From: Coraliomargarita_B sp036735565
GTDB taxonomy: Bacteria; Verrucomicrobiota; Verrucomicrobiia; Opitutales; Coraliomargaritaceae
Direction: 5' to 3'
DNA: 38,376 nucleotides
NCBI GenBank assembly: GCA_036735565.1
Contig: DAINOC010000016.1
Coordinates: 1-38,376 of the forward strand
The translations under genes were made by a program, and so were the position numbers. Positions 18,394-25,941 of the stretch are shown here, one piece after another; within the stretch, counting starts at the first letter, position 1; every line of letters begins with the position of its first letter. A model generated the notes under the pieces. That model was not told the DNA's origin. It saw nothing but the letters and a program-made list of their open reading frames with translations, and ran no database searches.

Positions 18394-18408
18394 TTGCGAC
18401 ACTCGCAA
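18394..18408. promoter_or_regulatory. Inverted repeat upstream of the cold-shock gene
   Basis: TTGCGA-CAC-TCGCAA is a perfect six-base inverted repeat with a three-base centre, in the 259-bp divergent region between the cold-shock gene and the TPR gene. It could be an operator or a small leader hairpin of the cold-shock mRNA. Confidence 0.35.
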
Positions 18409-18519
18409 CCGTGGTGAAATCGAAAAAACCGAAGTATGTCGCTACAAATCGTAATTATTTTTCATGGGTTGTGTCCGATGTGTCTCGCCGATGCCCCGAT
18501 AAAATCTCCTTTCTGATGC

Positions 18520-18548
18520 TTGACAGCCTATCCCTGATCGCGTTGTTT
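18520..18548 (+). promoter_or_regulatory. Possible promoter of the TPR-Exb operon
   Basis: A consensus TTGACA -35 box is at 18520-18525, about 90 bp before the TPR gene. The sequence 17 bp later (TTGTTT) is a poor -10 box, so only the -35 half is convincing. Confidence 0.28.
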
Positions 18549-18612
18549 CCGGTGGTTACTCCCCAAAAACGGACCCTTGGACTGGTCCACCTGTTTACAT
18601 TTTGCCCCCAAA

Positions 18613-21600
18613 ATGGCTCTTCTTTTTTTGTCACGAGTTCGTCTATGTCTTGTTTTCCTGATTCTCTGGATTCCAGGGAACAGCGTGATGGCCCAATCGG
18701 CCGAATTGGTTGAAAAAGCCAAGGAAGTTCAAAATCTGCTGCAGTCGGGGCAGTTGGTCGTCGCTCGTCCTTTGATGCGGGAAATTCTACCGGCTGCCGA
18801 AAGCGGCGATTTTGGCGATGCGATCGCGGCGAAGCTGCAATTTTTTATTGGTCTCTCCTACATCGTTGAATACTTCGATCAGTCGGCCGGTGCGGACGCC
18901 TTGGCGCAAGCGAAGACCGAGCTGGCGAAATTCATCGAAAAGTATCCCAAGGACGAGAATGTGCCGGTAGCCCAATACAATCTGGGTGACATCGCCGCAA
19001 CCAACGGTGATTTTGAGGCGGCTCTCAAACTCTACATCCCTCTTTATCAGAGCCCACGAAGAAACGTCGATCCGCTCGATGTGCTGAAAAAGATCGTAAT
19101 GCTGTATGCGGCCAGTGAGCAGTGGATCCCCGGGATACCTTTTTTTAGTGCCAGCATGCAAAACTCCCCGGACGCCACGGACCGGACGACCGCAGCGGCT
19201 TATCTGATTATCGGGCAGGCTGAAAACGGGAGCTTGGCAGATATGGAGCAGACGCTGAGGTTCCTGCAGACGCCTTCGCCGGTTTTCTTCAGCACGCGCT
19301 TCAATCTGGCTTTGATGAACGTCGCCGACAAGCTTAAGGAGCAGGATAATCTGGCTATGGCGAATTTGTTCTACCAGTTTGTCCGCGACTATGAGACGCT
19401 TCAGGACGGTCTTCTGCAATACATAGGGGCTTTTCGGGAAGCCGTTGCCCGGTTTGAGGGGAATTCCTTTCGCCGCAACGACTACATGGCGGCCAAAGCT
19501 CAGTTGGACAACGCGGAGTCCGATTTGCAGGCCCTGTCGACGATCGAGAGCTACACGCCGATTCTAAAGTGGAAGATTTCGCAAACCCTGATGGGCATGG
19601 GACGCAACTGGGAGGCTTATTGGTTATTCTCGCGGATGGCCGAGGTCTATCCCGCGCACAAAAACGCCGAGGATATACTCTACCTTGCCTACAGCCTGGC
19701 CCAAAAGCTCGGGGCGAACAAGGACATGGAAGCGTTGGCGATGCGTTACCTCAAGAATATTTCCTATCTCCAATATCGGGCGACCATTGCTTCACAGCTC
19801 AGCGAATTTTATGCTAGCGGCGAAGCTTATGCAAAACTCTATGAATTGACGGAGAACTACCTGCCGCAGGCTCCGGCAAATGATGAGGGTTCGCAGATTG
19901 TATTGTTCACCCACGGGATGGCACGTTTGGGACGTTATGAAATCAGTGAGTTGATCGCTGACTTTGCCCGCTATAATCGAGATTACGGGCACACCAGTTC
20001 TGGAACAGTGATCCACTATTTCCTGGGCTTGGGCTATTTGTTGACTCAGGAGTATGCCAGGTCGATCGAGAACTTGGATGAGGTCATCAATGCGAGCAGT
20101 TCGAAATTCAAGCCGGATGCAGTATTCAGGAAGGCACTGGCGACGATGGGCCTCGACAATTTCGAGGAGGCCCGGAGCCAACTCGAAGGGTTCATCGCGA
20201 GCTACCCGAGCAACCCGCTGCGAGCTTCGGCCGAGCTCACTCTGGGGGGAGTGGTTGACATGCTGGGCGATTCAAACCAAGCGCTGGTCCACTACTACCG
20301 GGTCGCTGAACACACGCAGGACCCTGGTCTACTGGGTGGAGCTGAGGTAAAGATTTCCAGAGTCCTCGTTTTTCAGCGCAAGGCGGATGAGGCGATCAAC
20401 CGGCTGCAGACCTACCTCGATCGTTTTGGTAATTTCCCGGATAGCATGGCTGCGGCAGAAGAACTGGTGAATCTGTTGAACCGGGAGGACCGCCCCAGGG
20501 AGTCTCTGGCGATACTTGAAAAGCAAGTTGCCAATTTCCTCGAGGATGTGCAAATCAGCGAGATCGACCCTATGCTCGTTTCCTACATTCGCCAGGACCG
20601 GCGCTTGCGCGAGATGCGGGATGCAACGGATGCGTTCTTTCGCGAAGCGTCCACCGACGCCGAGCTGCTGGAGCAACTGGTTAAAGACAGGACGCGTCAG
20701 TTTCGGTATTTCCGGGAAAATGACAAGATCGACATCAGCGTGAAGGAGGCCTTCACCTACGACAACGAGTTCCGCAAGCGGGTGATCGATACCCTGGAGT
20801 CCTATCGCCCGCCTCCGCCGCCCCAACCGCCGATACAGGCCGGCCAGCCCCTTCCACCACCTCCTCCGCCTCAGCCGATTGTTTTGGCAGGGAGAACGGT
20901 TCCAGCGCTGGAAGAGTTGAAAGCCGCTATCGACGAGGCGAACCGGGCGATCCCCGAGCGTTCCGTCGAGATCGATTTGTTGGCCAAAGCCGAACAGGCG
21001 AGAGAGTCCGGAAGAATTCCTCTGGTTTTAAGGATCGAGACGGCTTTTGCGCTGGCGCAGGATCCTCCCCGACGTCCTCTCTTGCCTCAGTCGGGGTTGA
21101 TTGAGGAGCGCGAGATCTGGGAGCAGTTGCCGCTTGCCAGCCGGATGTGGATTTTGGAGGAAATCGCGAAGTTTGATCCGAATCGCGTGATCGAGGAATT
21201 GGCTGCCATGCGTTCTCAAGTAATCTCGACCAACAGTGAGATGAAGATGTATCAGATTTTGGCCCGTTGCTATGAGGCCGCGGGATCCAAACTGATGGCG
21301 CTGGAGAACCACTTGGAGGTATCCAAGCGCTTTGCTTCCCGCCGCGAGGCTGCACACGCTATTTTGGAAGCGGGTCGGCTTTTTATTGAGTTGGGGCGGC
21401 GGAAGGAGGCACGTGAGAATCTTCAAAATATACTCTACAGGCCGGACTGGATCGGGGCACTCCACGCCAGAGCGCTCTTGATGATCGGTCGTTCCTATAA
21501 TGCCGATAATATGCATGCGGAGGCTCATGGCTTTTTTGAGCGCGTCATGCTCGGCTTCCCCGGTCAACACGAAGAGATGGCGGAAGCCTATCTGGAAGAT

Positions 21601-21726
21601 TTGCGCACGCTGCGTTTAATGAATGAGCCCTCTAGTATGAAGACCGTCTACGAGGCGTTCCTGGCCACTCCGGGTTTGAAAGAAACTGTCGCAGGCAAAC
21701 AGTTGTTGGAGGAATTTAACTTATGA
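18613..21726 (+). CDS. Large exported TPR protein of the Exb cluster
   Basis: About 1037 residues from the ATG at 18613, which gives a signal peptide ending near VMAQS; a TTG at 18577 would only add a leader. Most of the chain is helical repeat. TPR-like units can be seen at about residues 105-145 (YPKDENVPVAQYNLGDIAA, then FEAALKLY) and 450-570 (FLGLGYLLTQEYARSIENL, FEEARSQLEGFIASYP, then NQALVHYY). A proline-rich hinge (two PPPP-type runs, about residues 732-760) separates a shorter C-terminal TPR part. The protein is probably periplasmic and acts as a scaffold. Its stop overlaps the next start, and exbB follows, so it belongs to the motor cluster. I cannot assign a more precise family. Confidence 0.85.
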   Translation: MALLFLSRVRLCLVFLILWIPGNSVMAQSAELVEKAKEVQNLLQSGQLVVARPLMREILPAAESGDFGDAIAAKLQFFIGLSYIVEYFDQSAGADALAQAKTELAKFIEKYPKDENVPVAQYNLGDIAATNGDFEAALKLYIPLYQSPRRNVDPLDVLKKIVMLYAASEQWIPGIPFFSASMQNSPDATDRTTAAAYLIIGQAENGSLADMEQTLRFLQTPSPVFFSTRFNLALMNVADKLKEQDNLAMANLFYQFVRDYETLQDGLLQYIGAFREAVARFEGNSFRRNDYMAAKAQLDNAESDLQALSTIESYTPILKWKISQTLMGMGRNWEAYWLFSRMAEVYPAHKNAEDILYLAYSLAQKLGANKDMEALAMRYLKNISYLQYRATIASQLSEFYASGEAYAKLYELTENYLPQAPANDEGSQIVLFTHGMARLGRYEISELIADFARYNRDYGHTSSGTVIHYFLGLGYLLTQEYARSIENLDEVINASSSKFKPDAVFRKALATMGLDNFEEARSQLEGFIASYPSNPLRASAELTLGGVVDMLGDSNQALVHYYRVAEHTQDPGLLGGAEVKISRVLVFQRKADEAINRLQTYLDRFGNFPDSMAAAEELVNLLNREDRPRESLAILEKQVANFLEDVQISEIDPMLVSYIRQDRRLREMRDATDAFFREASTDAELLEQLVKDRTRQFRYFRENDKIDISVKEAFTYDNEFRKRVIDTLESYRPPPPPQPPIQAGQPLPPPPPPQPIVLAGRTVPALEELKAAIDEANRAIPERSVEIDLLAKAEQARESGRIPLVLRIETAFALAQDPPRRPLLPQSGLIEEREIWEQLPLASRMWILEEIAKFDPNRVIEELAAMRSQVISTNSEMKMYQILARCYEAAGSKLMALENHLEVSKRFASRREAAHAILEAGRLFIELGRRKEARENLQNILYRPDWIGALHARALLMIGRSYNADNMHAEAHGFFERVMLGFPGQHEEMAEAYLEDLRTLRLMNEPSSMKTVYEAFLATPGLKETVAGKQLLEEFNL

Positions 21727-22892
21727 GTCGGACCAAAATCTCCAGATTTATATGTTTTGCGTTGGCATCCGTGTTGACAACCGCTGCTGTGCGGGCGCAA
21801 AGCGTCGAAGCTTTGACGATTCCGGAGTATGTTCGTCCGGACCTGTCGGGGGTACCACCGGTGCAGCTCGATATTTGGCAAAAGAGTGGCCCCCTGGGGG
21901 TATCCCTCGTGCGACCCGATCCCAACGGTATCGAAATCCAGATGCGCGACGGCCAGGGCTCAGTTGTCGTGTTTTGGGAGTTCATGGAGGAATTCAATAT
22001 CTCCTTGCCCCAGAACGATGCGATGATGAATGCCTTCGCCATTACTGATGCGGGGATTCGTGCGGAGCGACTCGCTCCCATGATTGAACCGCTGTTTCCC
22101 GTGGCGAGTATTCCGCCCAAATCGACAAACATTCACGATTTGGTCGACCGATACTTGCAGACCCTTGTCGAAGCGAAGAGGTGGTCTACGCTGAATGAAT
22201 TGTCGAATCGTATGTATCTCGACCGCATTCCTGCGGGGAGCGTGGGTTATTTCTTCACAGCGGTTGAAGAGCTTTTTCTGCAAGGGGATGAGGATACTGC
22301 GTTGGCACTTTTGAATCAGCTGATCGCCGCCCGACCTATTGAGGAGTCGAAAGTGGTTACTCTCGGGATTGCGGCGGAATTCATGAAAGAGCGACTGTTT
22401 AGCCCAGCCTTGCGTCTTTTTCAGACCTACGTGCCCCATACCTCGGGGCTCGAAGGTAAGCGGATCCGTCTGATCTGTGCCTATCTTCATCTTGAGCTTG
22501 GCAATGAGCGGCAATCCAGTCGATTTATGGACCGGGCGGCAGCCATCGAAGGTGGTGACCTGACCATCCAGGCGGTCCAGCGGCTGATAGAAGGCGTGCG
22601 TGGCCATAAGTCCGGTGAGTATGATTTGGCCCTCAACCATATCGGCTTTGCTTTGTCGATTCTCCCCCCTGGCGACAGTCTGCGGGTAGTGGCGCTCTAC
22701 TACAATTACCGGACCTATGAGAAATTGGAAAAGACGGCTATAGCCGACAGTATTCTCAAGGAAATGCAGCTTCTCTTTGGCAACAGCAAATACACTACGG
22801 AAATTTCCGGTCCCAGTAGAGAGAATGCAGATGGACCGGAAGCACCCGCAGAGCAAAGCTCGCGAAAACTTAAAGCAAACACCCAATCTTAA
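21723..22892 (+). CDS. Second exported protein, probably helical-repeat, of the Exb cluster
   Basis: A 389-residue protein with a clear signal peptide (RFICFALASVLTTAAVRAQS). About 110 residues of mixed strand follow (VQLDIWQKSGPLGVSLVRP, EIQMRDGQGSVVVFWEF). The rest, from about residue 135, is helical and TPR-like (EDTALALLNQLIAARP, FSPALRLFQTYVP, EYDLALNHIGFAL). The C-terminus is charged and low-complexity. Its ATG overlaps the stop of the large TPR gene (ATGA), and it ends 12 bp before exbB. It is likely a periplasmic partner of the large TPR protein. No named family is recognised. Confidence 0.82.
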   Translation: MSRTKISRFICFALASVLTTAAVRAQSVEALTIPEYVRPDLSGVPPVQLDIWQKSGPLGVSLVRPDPNGIEIQMRDGQGSVVVFWEFMEEFNISLPQNDAMMNAFAITDAGIRAERLAPMIEPLFPVASIPPKSTNIHDLVDRYLQTLVEAKRWSTLNELSNRMYLDRIPAGSVGYFFTAVEELFLQGDEDTALALLNQLIAARPIEESKVVTLGIAAEFMKERLFSPALRLFQTYVPHTSGLEGKRIRLICAYLHLELGNERQSSRFMDRAAAIEGGDLTIQAVQRLIEGVRGHKSGEYDLALNHIGFALSILPPGDSLRVVALYYNYRTYEKLEKTAIADSILKEMQLLFGNSKYTTEISGPSRENADGPEAPAEQSSRKLKANTQS

Positions 22893-22904
22893 AACACCCA
22901 ACCT

Positions 22905-23762
22905 ATGAAAAAATCCAAAAACCCACTTGTTCTTCGAAAAAGTCTTCGGTTGCTTCCGATGCTTTGCCTCAGCCTGTTTCTCGGCGTTCTTTCAATCGCT
23001 TCCGCCCAGGGTGCGGCAGGATCGGGTGCCGCAATTGAGGTACAAACGGAAACCAACCTGCTCTCGATGCTTTCGGCGGGGGGGTGGGCCATGTATCCCC
23101 TTGGCTTTTTATCCGTAGCGGCCTTCGCGCTTACCGTTTACAACTTCATCGCCCTTCGGCCTAAGGACTTTTTTGATAGAGCGGCGGCCAAGCAATTGGG
23201 CGAAAAACTGGCACAGCTTGATATCGAAGGCGCAAAGTCCTTTTGCGAAAGCAACCCGACTCCGTTGATGCGCATCATTGGCCACGGTTTGGATTCGACC
23301 CGGGAGGGTCATGTCGATCCGGATCTCTTCAAACAGCGCCTGGAGGCGGGTTCCTCCAAAGAGCTGGCACAACCCTTTGTCGTGATCAACTACCTGTCGA
23401 TCATCGCTTCAATTTCCCCGATGTTGGGTCTTCTCGGCACGGTTTCGGGTATGGTGAAAGCCTTCAACTCGATTGCCACCGTTGGTATGGGACAGCCGGA
23501 TCAGCTGGCTGGCAATATTTCAGAGGCGCTTATCACCACGGCCACGGGGATGCTCGTGGGTATCCCGACCATGTTCTTCTTCTTCTTCTTTAAGAACCAA
23601 TATGGTAAACTGGTCGCTGAGATGACCATGTATCTTGAGGATGCCTACAGTGATCTCGTCTACGGCGTCCGCACTAAAAACCCCGGTTCAGCTGGCCGGC
23701 CGACGGCCCCAGCGCCGGCAGCCCGCCCGCTCCCGAATGCCCCTGCAAGGCCGCAACTCTAG
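22905..23762 (+). CDS. exbB: ExbB/TolQ/MotA-type proton channel protein
   Basis: A 285-residue inner-membrane protein of the ExbB/TolQ family, which pentamerises around ExbD and converts proton-motive force into motion. An N-terminal hydrophobic stretch with a signal-like end (SIASAQG) precedes a periplasmic segment. The first conserved membrane helix is GWAMYPLGFLSVAAFAL at about residues 61-77. The conserved core is ISPMLGLLGTVSGMVKAF, followed by EALITTATGMLVGIPTMFF. A cytoplasmic domain lies between helices 1 and 2, and the C-terminal tail is rich in Pro and Ala. A leading signal-like segment is common in ExbB proteins of TPR-linked clusters. The two exbD genes follow closely. Confidence 0.95.
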   Translation: MKKSKNPLVLRKSLRLLPMLCLSLFLGVLSIASAQGAAGSGAAIEVQTETNLLSMLSAGGWAMYPLGFLSVAAFALTVYNFIALRPKDFFDRAAAKQLGEKLAQLDIEGAKSFCESNPTPLMRIIGHGLDSTREGHVDPDLFKQRLEAGSSKELAQPFVVINYLSIIASISPMLGLLGTVSGMVKAFNSIATVGMGQPDQLAGNISEALITTATGMLVGIPTMFFFFFFKNQYGKLVAEMTMYLEDAYSDLVYGVRTKNPGSAGRPTAPAPAARPLPNAPARPQL

Positions 23763-23787
23763 CCTCTGGCGCTTACTTCCGCAATAA

Positions 23788-24204
23788 ATGAGCTTTAAAG
23801 GCTATAAGGTCCCTCAGGACAACGAAGGCTTCGACCTCACGCCGATGATCGACGTGGTGTTCCTTCTTATCGTCTTCTTCATGACGGTGGCCAGCATGTT
23901 GACTGCGGAAAAGATCAAGATGAACCTGGCGGTGGCGGATGAGTCGGCGATTCCAAAGGAGATCAAGGATCGCTTTACCTTCTCAATTCAGGTGGATGGC
24001 AGCCTTTACGTGGGTGCCAATCCGGTGACCGAGGCGGAAATGGCTGAAAGCCTGGAGCGCCTTACCAGTCGGGGAGGGCCGATTAAGATTGTTCTCCGCG
24101 CGGATCGTGAGGTCGAGCACCAGCATGTGAACAAGGTTTTGGCGCTTTGTGCCCAATACGGCATCAACGATATCATCTTTGCCACCTACCAAACGGATTT
24201 GTAA
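23788..24204 (+). CDS. exbD: ExbD/TolR family protein (first copy)
   Basis: A 138-residue single-span protein. A short cytoplasmic start leads to the helix LTPMIDVVFLLIVFFM, with the conserved aspartate that carries protons in this family. A periplasmic domain follows (DGSLYVGANPVTEAEM, then IVLRADREVEHQHVNKVL). It works with ExbB as the moving part of the motor. It starts 25 bp after exbB. The second copy, 6 bp downstream, has a similar helix but a different periplasmic domain, so the two may form a heterodimer within one ExbB ring, which is inference. Confidence 0.95.
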   Translation: MSFKGYKVPQDNEGFDLTPMIDVVFLLIVFFMTVASMLTAEKIKMNLAVADESAIPKEIKDRFTFSIQVDGSLYVGANPVTEAEMAESLERLTSRGGPIKIVLRADREVEHQHVNKVLALCAQYGINDIIFATYQTDL

Positions 24205-24210
24205 CGACCT

Positions 24211-24642
24211 ATGAAAGCCAAGGATATCTTCGAGGGAATGGGGAAGCCGGATCTCACGCCGATGATCGACGTGGTTTTCCTGATGTTGGTTTTCTTCATG
24301 GTTACGACGGAACTCATCAAACAGGAGACGGACCTGGGCATTCAGCTTCCCTCCGAAGCTCCGCCGGCCGCGACGCCGGAATTGCCGTCGAAACACACGG
24401 TCGATGTGTTGCCGGATGGCACCGTAATGTTGAACGGAGGTGATACGGGTGATGCGCCAGTTGGTGAGCTCAAAAACCTGGCGAGCTTGCTCGCCAGTTT
24501 GAAAGCATCTGCGGATCGTCTGGGGAAAAAGACGATCGTCACCATTCAAGCCGACCCGTTTTCGCCGCACCGGCGGTCGATAGAGGTGCTCAACGCCTGT
24601 GCCAAGGCAAACCTGAAGTTTGTATCCTTCGCGCAGATGTAA
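24211..24642 (+). CDS. exbD: ExbD/TolR family protein (second copy)
   Basis: A 143-residue ExbD paralogue. The helix DLTPMIDVVFLMLVFFM again carries the conserved aspartate. The periplasmic part begins with a Pro/Ala-rich linker (SEAPPAATPELP) and ends with a typical ExbD fold (TIQADPFSPHRRSIEVLNAC). It lies 6 bp from the first exbD and 36 bp before the TonB-like gene. Paired exbD genes after one exbB are a recurring arrangement in several phyla. Confidence 0.95.
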   Translation: MKAKDIFEGMGKPDLTPMIDVVFLMLVFFMVTTELIKQETDLGIQLPSEAPPAATPELPSKHTVDVLPDGTVMLNGGDTGDAPVGELKNLASLLASLKASADRLGKKTIVTIQADPFSPHRRSIEVLNACAKANLKFVSFAQM

Positions 24643-24678
24643 AATTAGTGCAGAGCGTTTCTTAGTTTTTTTGAAATT

Positions 24679-25782
24679 ATGTCAGAATCCGACCATCCAA
24701 ATCACCTGCCACCTGCTCGAAAGAAGCGCGGTGCGGTTTTCATCGTTATCGTGATCAGCATCGCCGTGCATTTACTTGCCGGAGGCGTGCTCGCGGTGAT
24801 TAAAATTACAGAAGTTTTAAAAAAGGAAGCGGATTTTGAGGCACCACCGCTTGAGGCGGTCAAGCCACCACCACCGCCACCACCGCCCCCGCCGACGACG
24901 TCGCGCACGCAAAAAAGCATGCCGCGCCCGCAACCGCTGGCGGCGCAAAATCCTTTGAGTTTGGATGTTCCGACTATCGAGATTGATCGATCCAATCTGA
25001 ACATGCTTTCCGGGCGTGGCTTCGGTGGCGGGCTGGGCTCAATCGGCGGCGGTGTGCTCGACACCGCCAACTTCAATATTACCTCCTTTGGTTTTGATAA
25101 AGCGGTCGAAGGAACGCTTACGGGAAAACTATTTGATTTTAAACAGACCCGGAATGGGGATCCGATTCCAAATACCAGCGTGTCTAAGGTTTCCAGCGAA
25201 TTTGTAAAAAACTTCCGCTTGAAGGACCTTGAACGCGATTTCTTTAGCGTGGATAAAGAACTGTATGCCTCCTACTTCATCATACCGAGCACCTCGGCGG
25301 ACGTGGCACCCAAGGCATTTGGTGCTGAGGGCATTATTGAGCCGAAGCGACTGGGTGCGGCCTACACCGGACGTTATACTCCGGCAGTGTCGGGGCGCTT
25401 TCGTTTTATGGGGAGGGGCGATGATGTGATCATCGTTCGGGTCAATGGGAAAATCGTCCTCGACGGTTCGTGGAATACGAGCTATTCTTCGTGGCGTCAG
25501 TCACCGGAAGCAGCGCAGGCGGATAGTGGGCGTAATTACAATAGCCTTTTCGGGATGAGACCCAAAGTAATCACCGGCGATTGGGTCAACTTCACTGCCG
25601 GGCAGGCCGTCGATCTCGATGTCTTTGTTGCTGAAGTTCCTGGAGGGAGCTTTGGCGCTTACCTGTTGATTGAAGCAGAGGGGGGGAAGAAGCCGGTTAT
25701 CTTTTCAACGATTCCCCTGCGGAATGAAGACCGGAAGTTCCTTCGAGGGCTGCACCCGCACGTCGCGGATTTTTTACCATAG
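24679..25782 (+). CDS. TonB-like anchored protein with C-terminal PA14-like domain
   Basis: A 367-residue protein. Basic residues (ARKKRG) precede one membrane helix at about residues 19-42 with a histidine in it (SIAVHLLAGG), as in TonB. An acidic stretch, ten prolines at about residues 63-72 and a Gly-rich linker (SGRGFGGGLGSIGGG) follow. The C-terminal 230 residues look like a PA14 fold (YTGRYTPAVSGRFRF, then GDDVIIVRVNGKIVLDGSW), a domain often binding carbohydrate. No TonB C-terminal domain is seen. The N-terminal half is about 80% identical to the protein at 25942-27033. Presumably the helix couples to ExbB/ExbD and the PA14 part acts in the periplasm or at the outer membrane. Confidence 0.82.
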   Translation: MSESDHPNHLPPARKKRGAVFIVIVISIAVHLLAGGVLAVIKITEVLKKEADFEAPPLEAVKPPPPPPPPPPTTSRTQKSMPRPQPLAAQNPLSLDVPTIEIDRSNLNMLSGRGFGGGLGSIGGGVLDTANFNITSFGFDKAVEGTLTGKLFDFKQTRNGDPIPNTSVSKVSSEFVKNFRLKDLERDFFSVDKELYASYFIIPSTSADVAPKAFGAEGIIEPKRLGAAYTGRYTPAVSGRFRFMGRGDDVIIVRVNGKIVLDGSWNTSYSSWRQSPEAAQADSGRNYNSLFGMRPKVITGDWVNFTAGQAVDLDVFVAEVPGGSFGAYLLIEAEGGKKPVIFSTIPLRNEDRKFLRGLHPHVADFLP

Positions 25783-25941
25783 CCTGTCATTCTGTTTGGA
25801 TCGCAGAATAGGTCGGGTTCGCTGGCTGACCTCAACGATCTAAATAAAGTTACCCTGCCGCAGTTCCCTTCGGGCGCTTCTTAGGGATGACGCGCTGTTG
25901 CTTTATTCCTAGGTTCTGGTTAACACTCAGCTACTCTAAAA

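Noticed and set aside
24841..24900. CCG-rich repeat in the TonB-like gene as a possible microsatellite or phase-variable tract
   Set aside because: It encodes the poly-proline linker with mixed CCA, CCG and CCC codons, so it is interrupted at DNA level and unlikely to slip; the same applies to 26128-26160.
25783..25941. Gap between the two TonB-like genes as a remnant of a third gene or a mobile element
   Set aside because: No open frame, no terminal repeats and no likeness to the region before the first TonB-like gene; only a weak AGGTC/GACCT hairpin is present.
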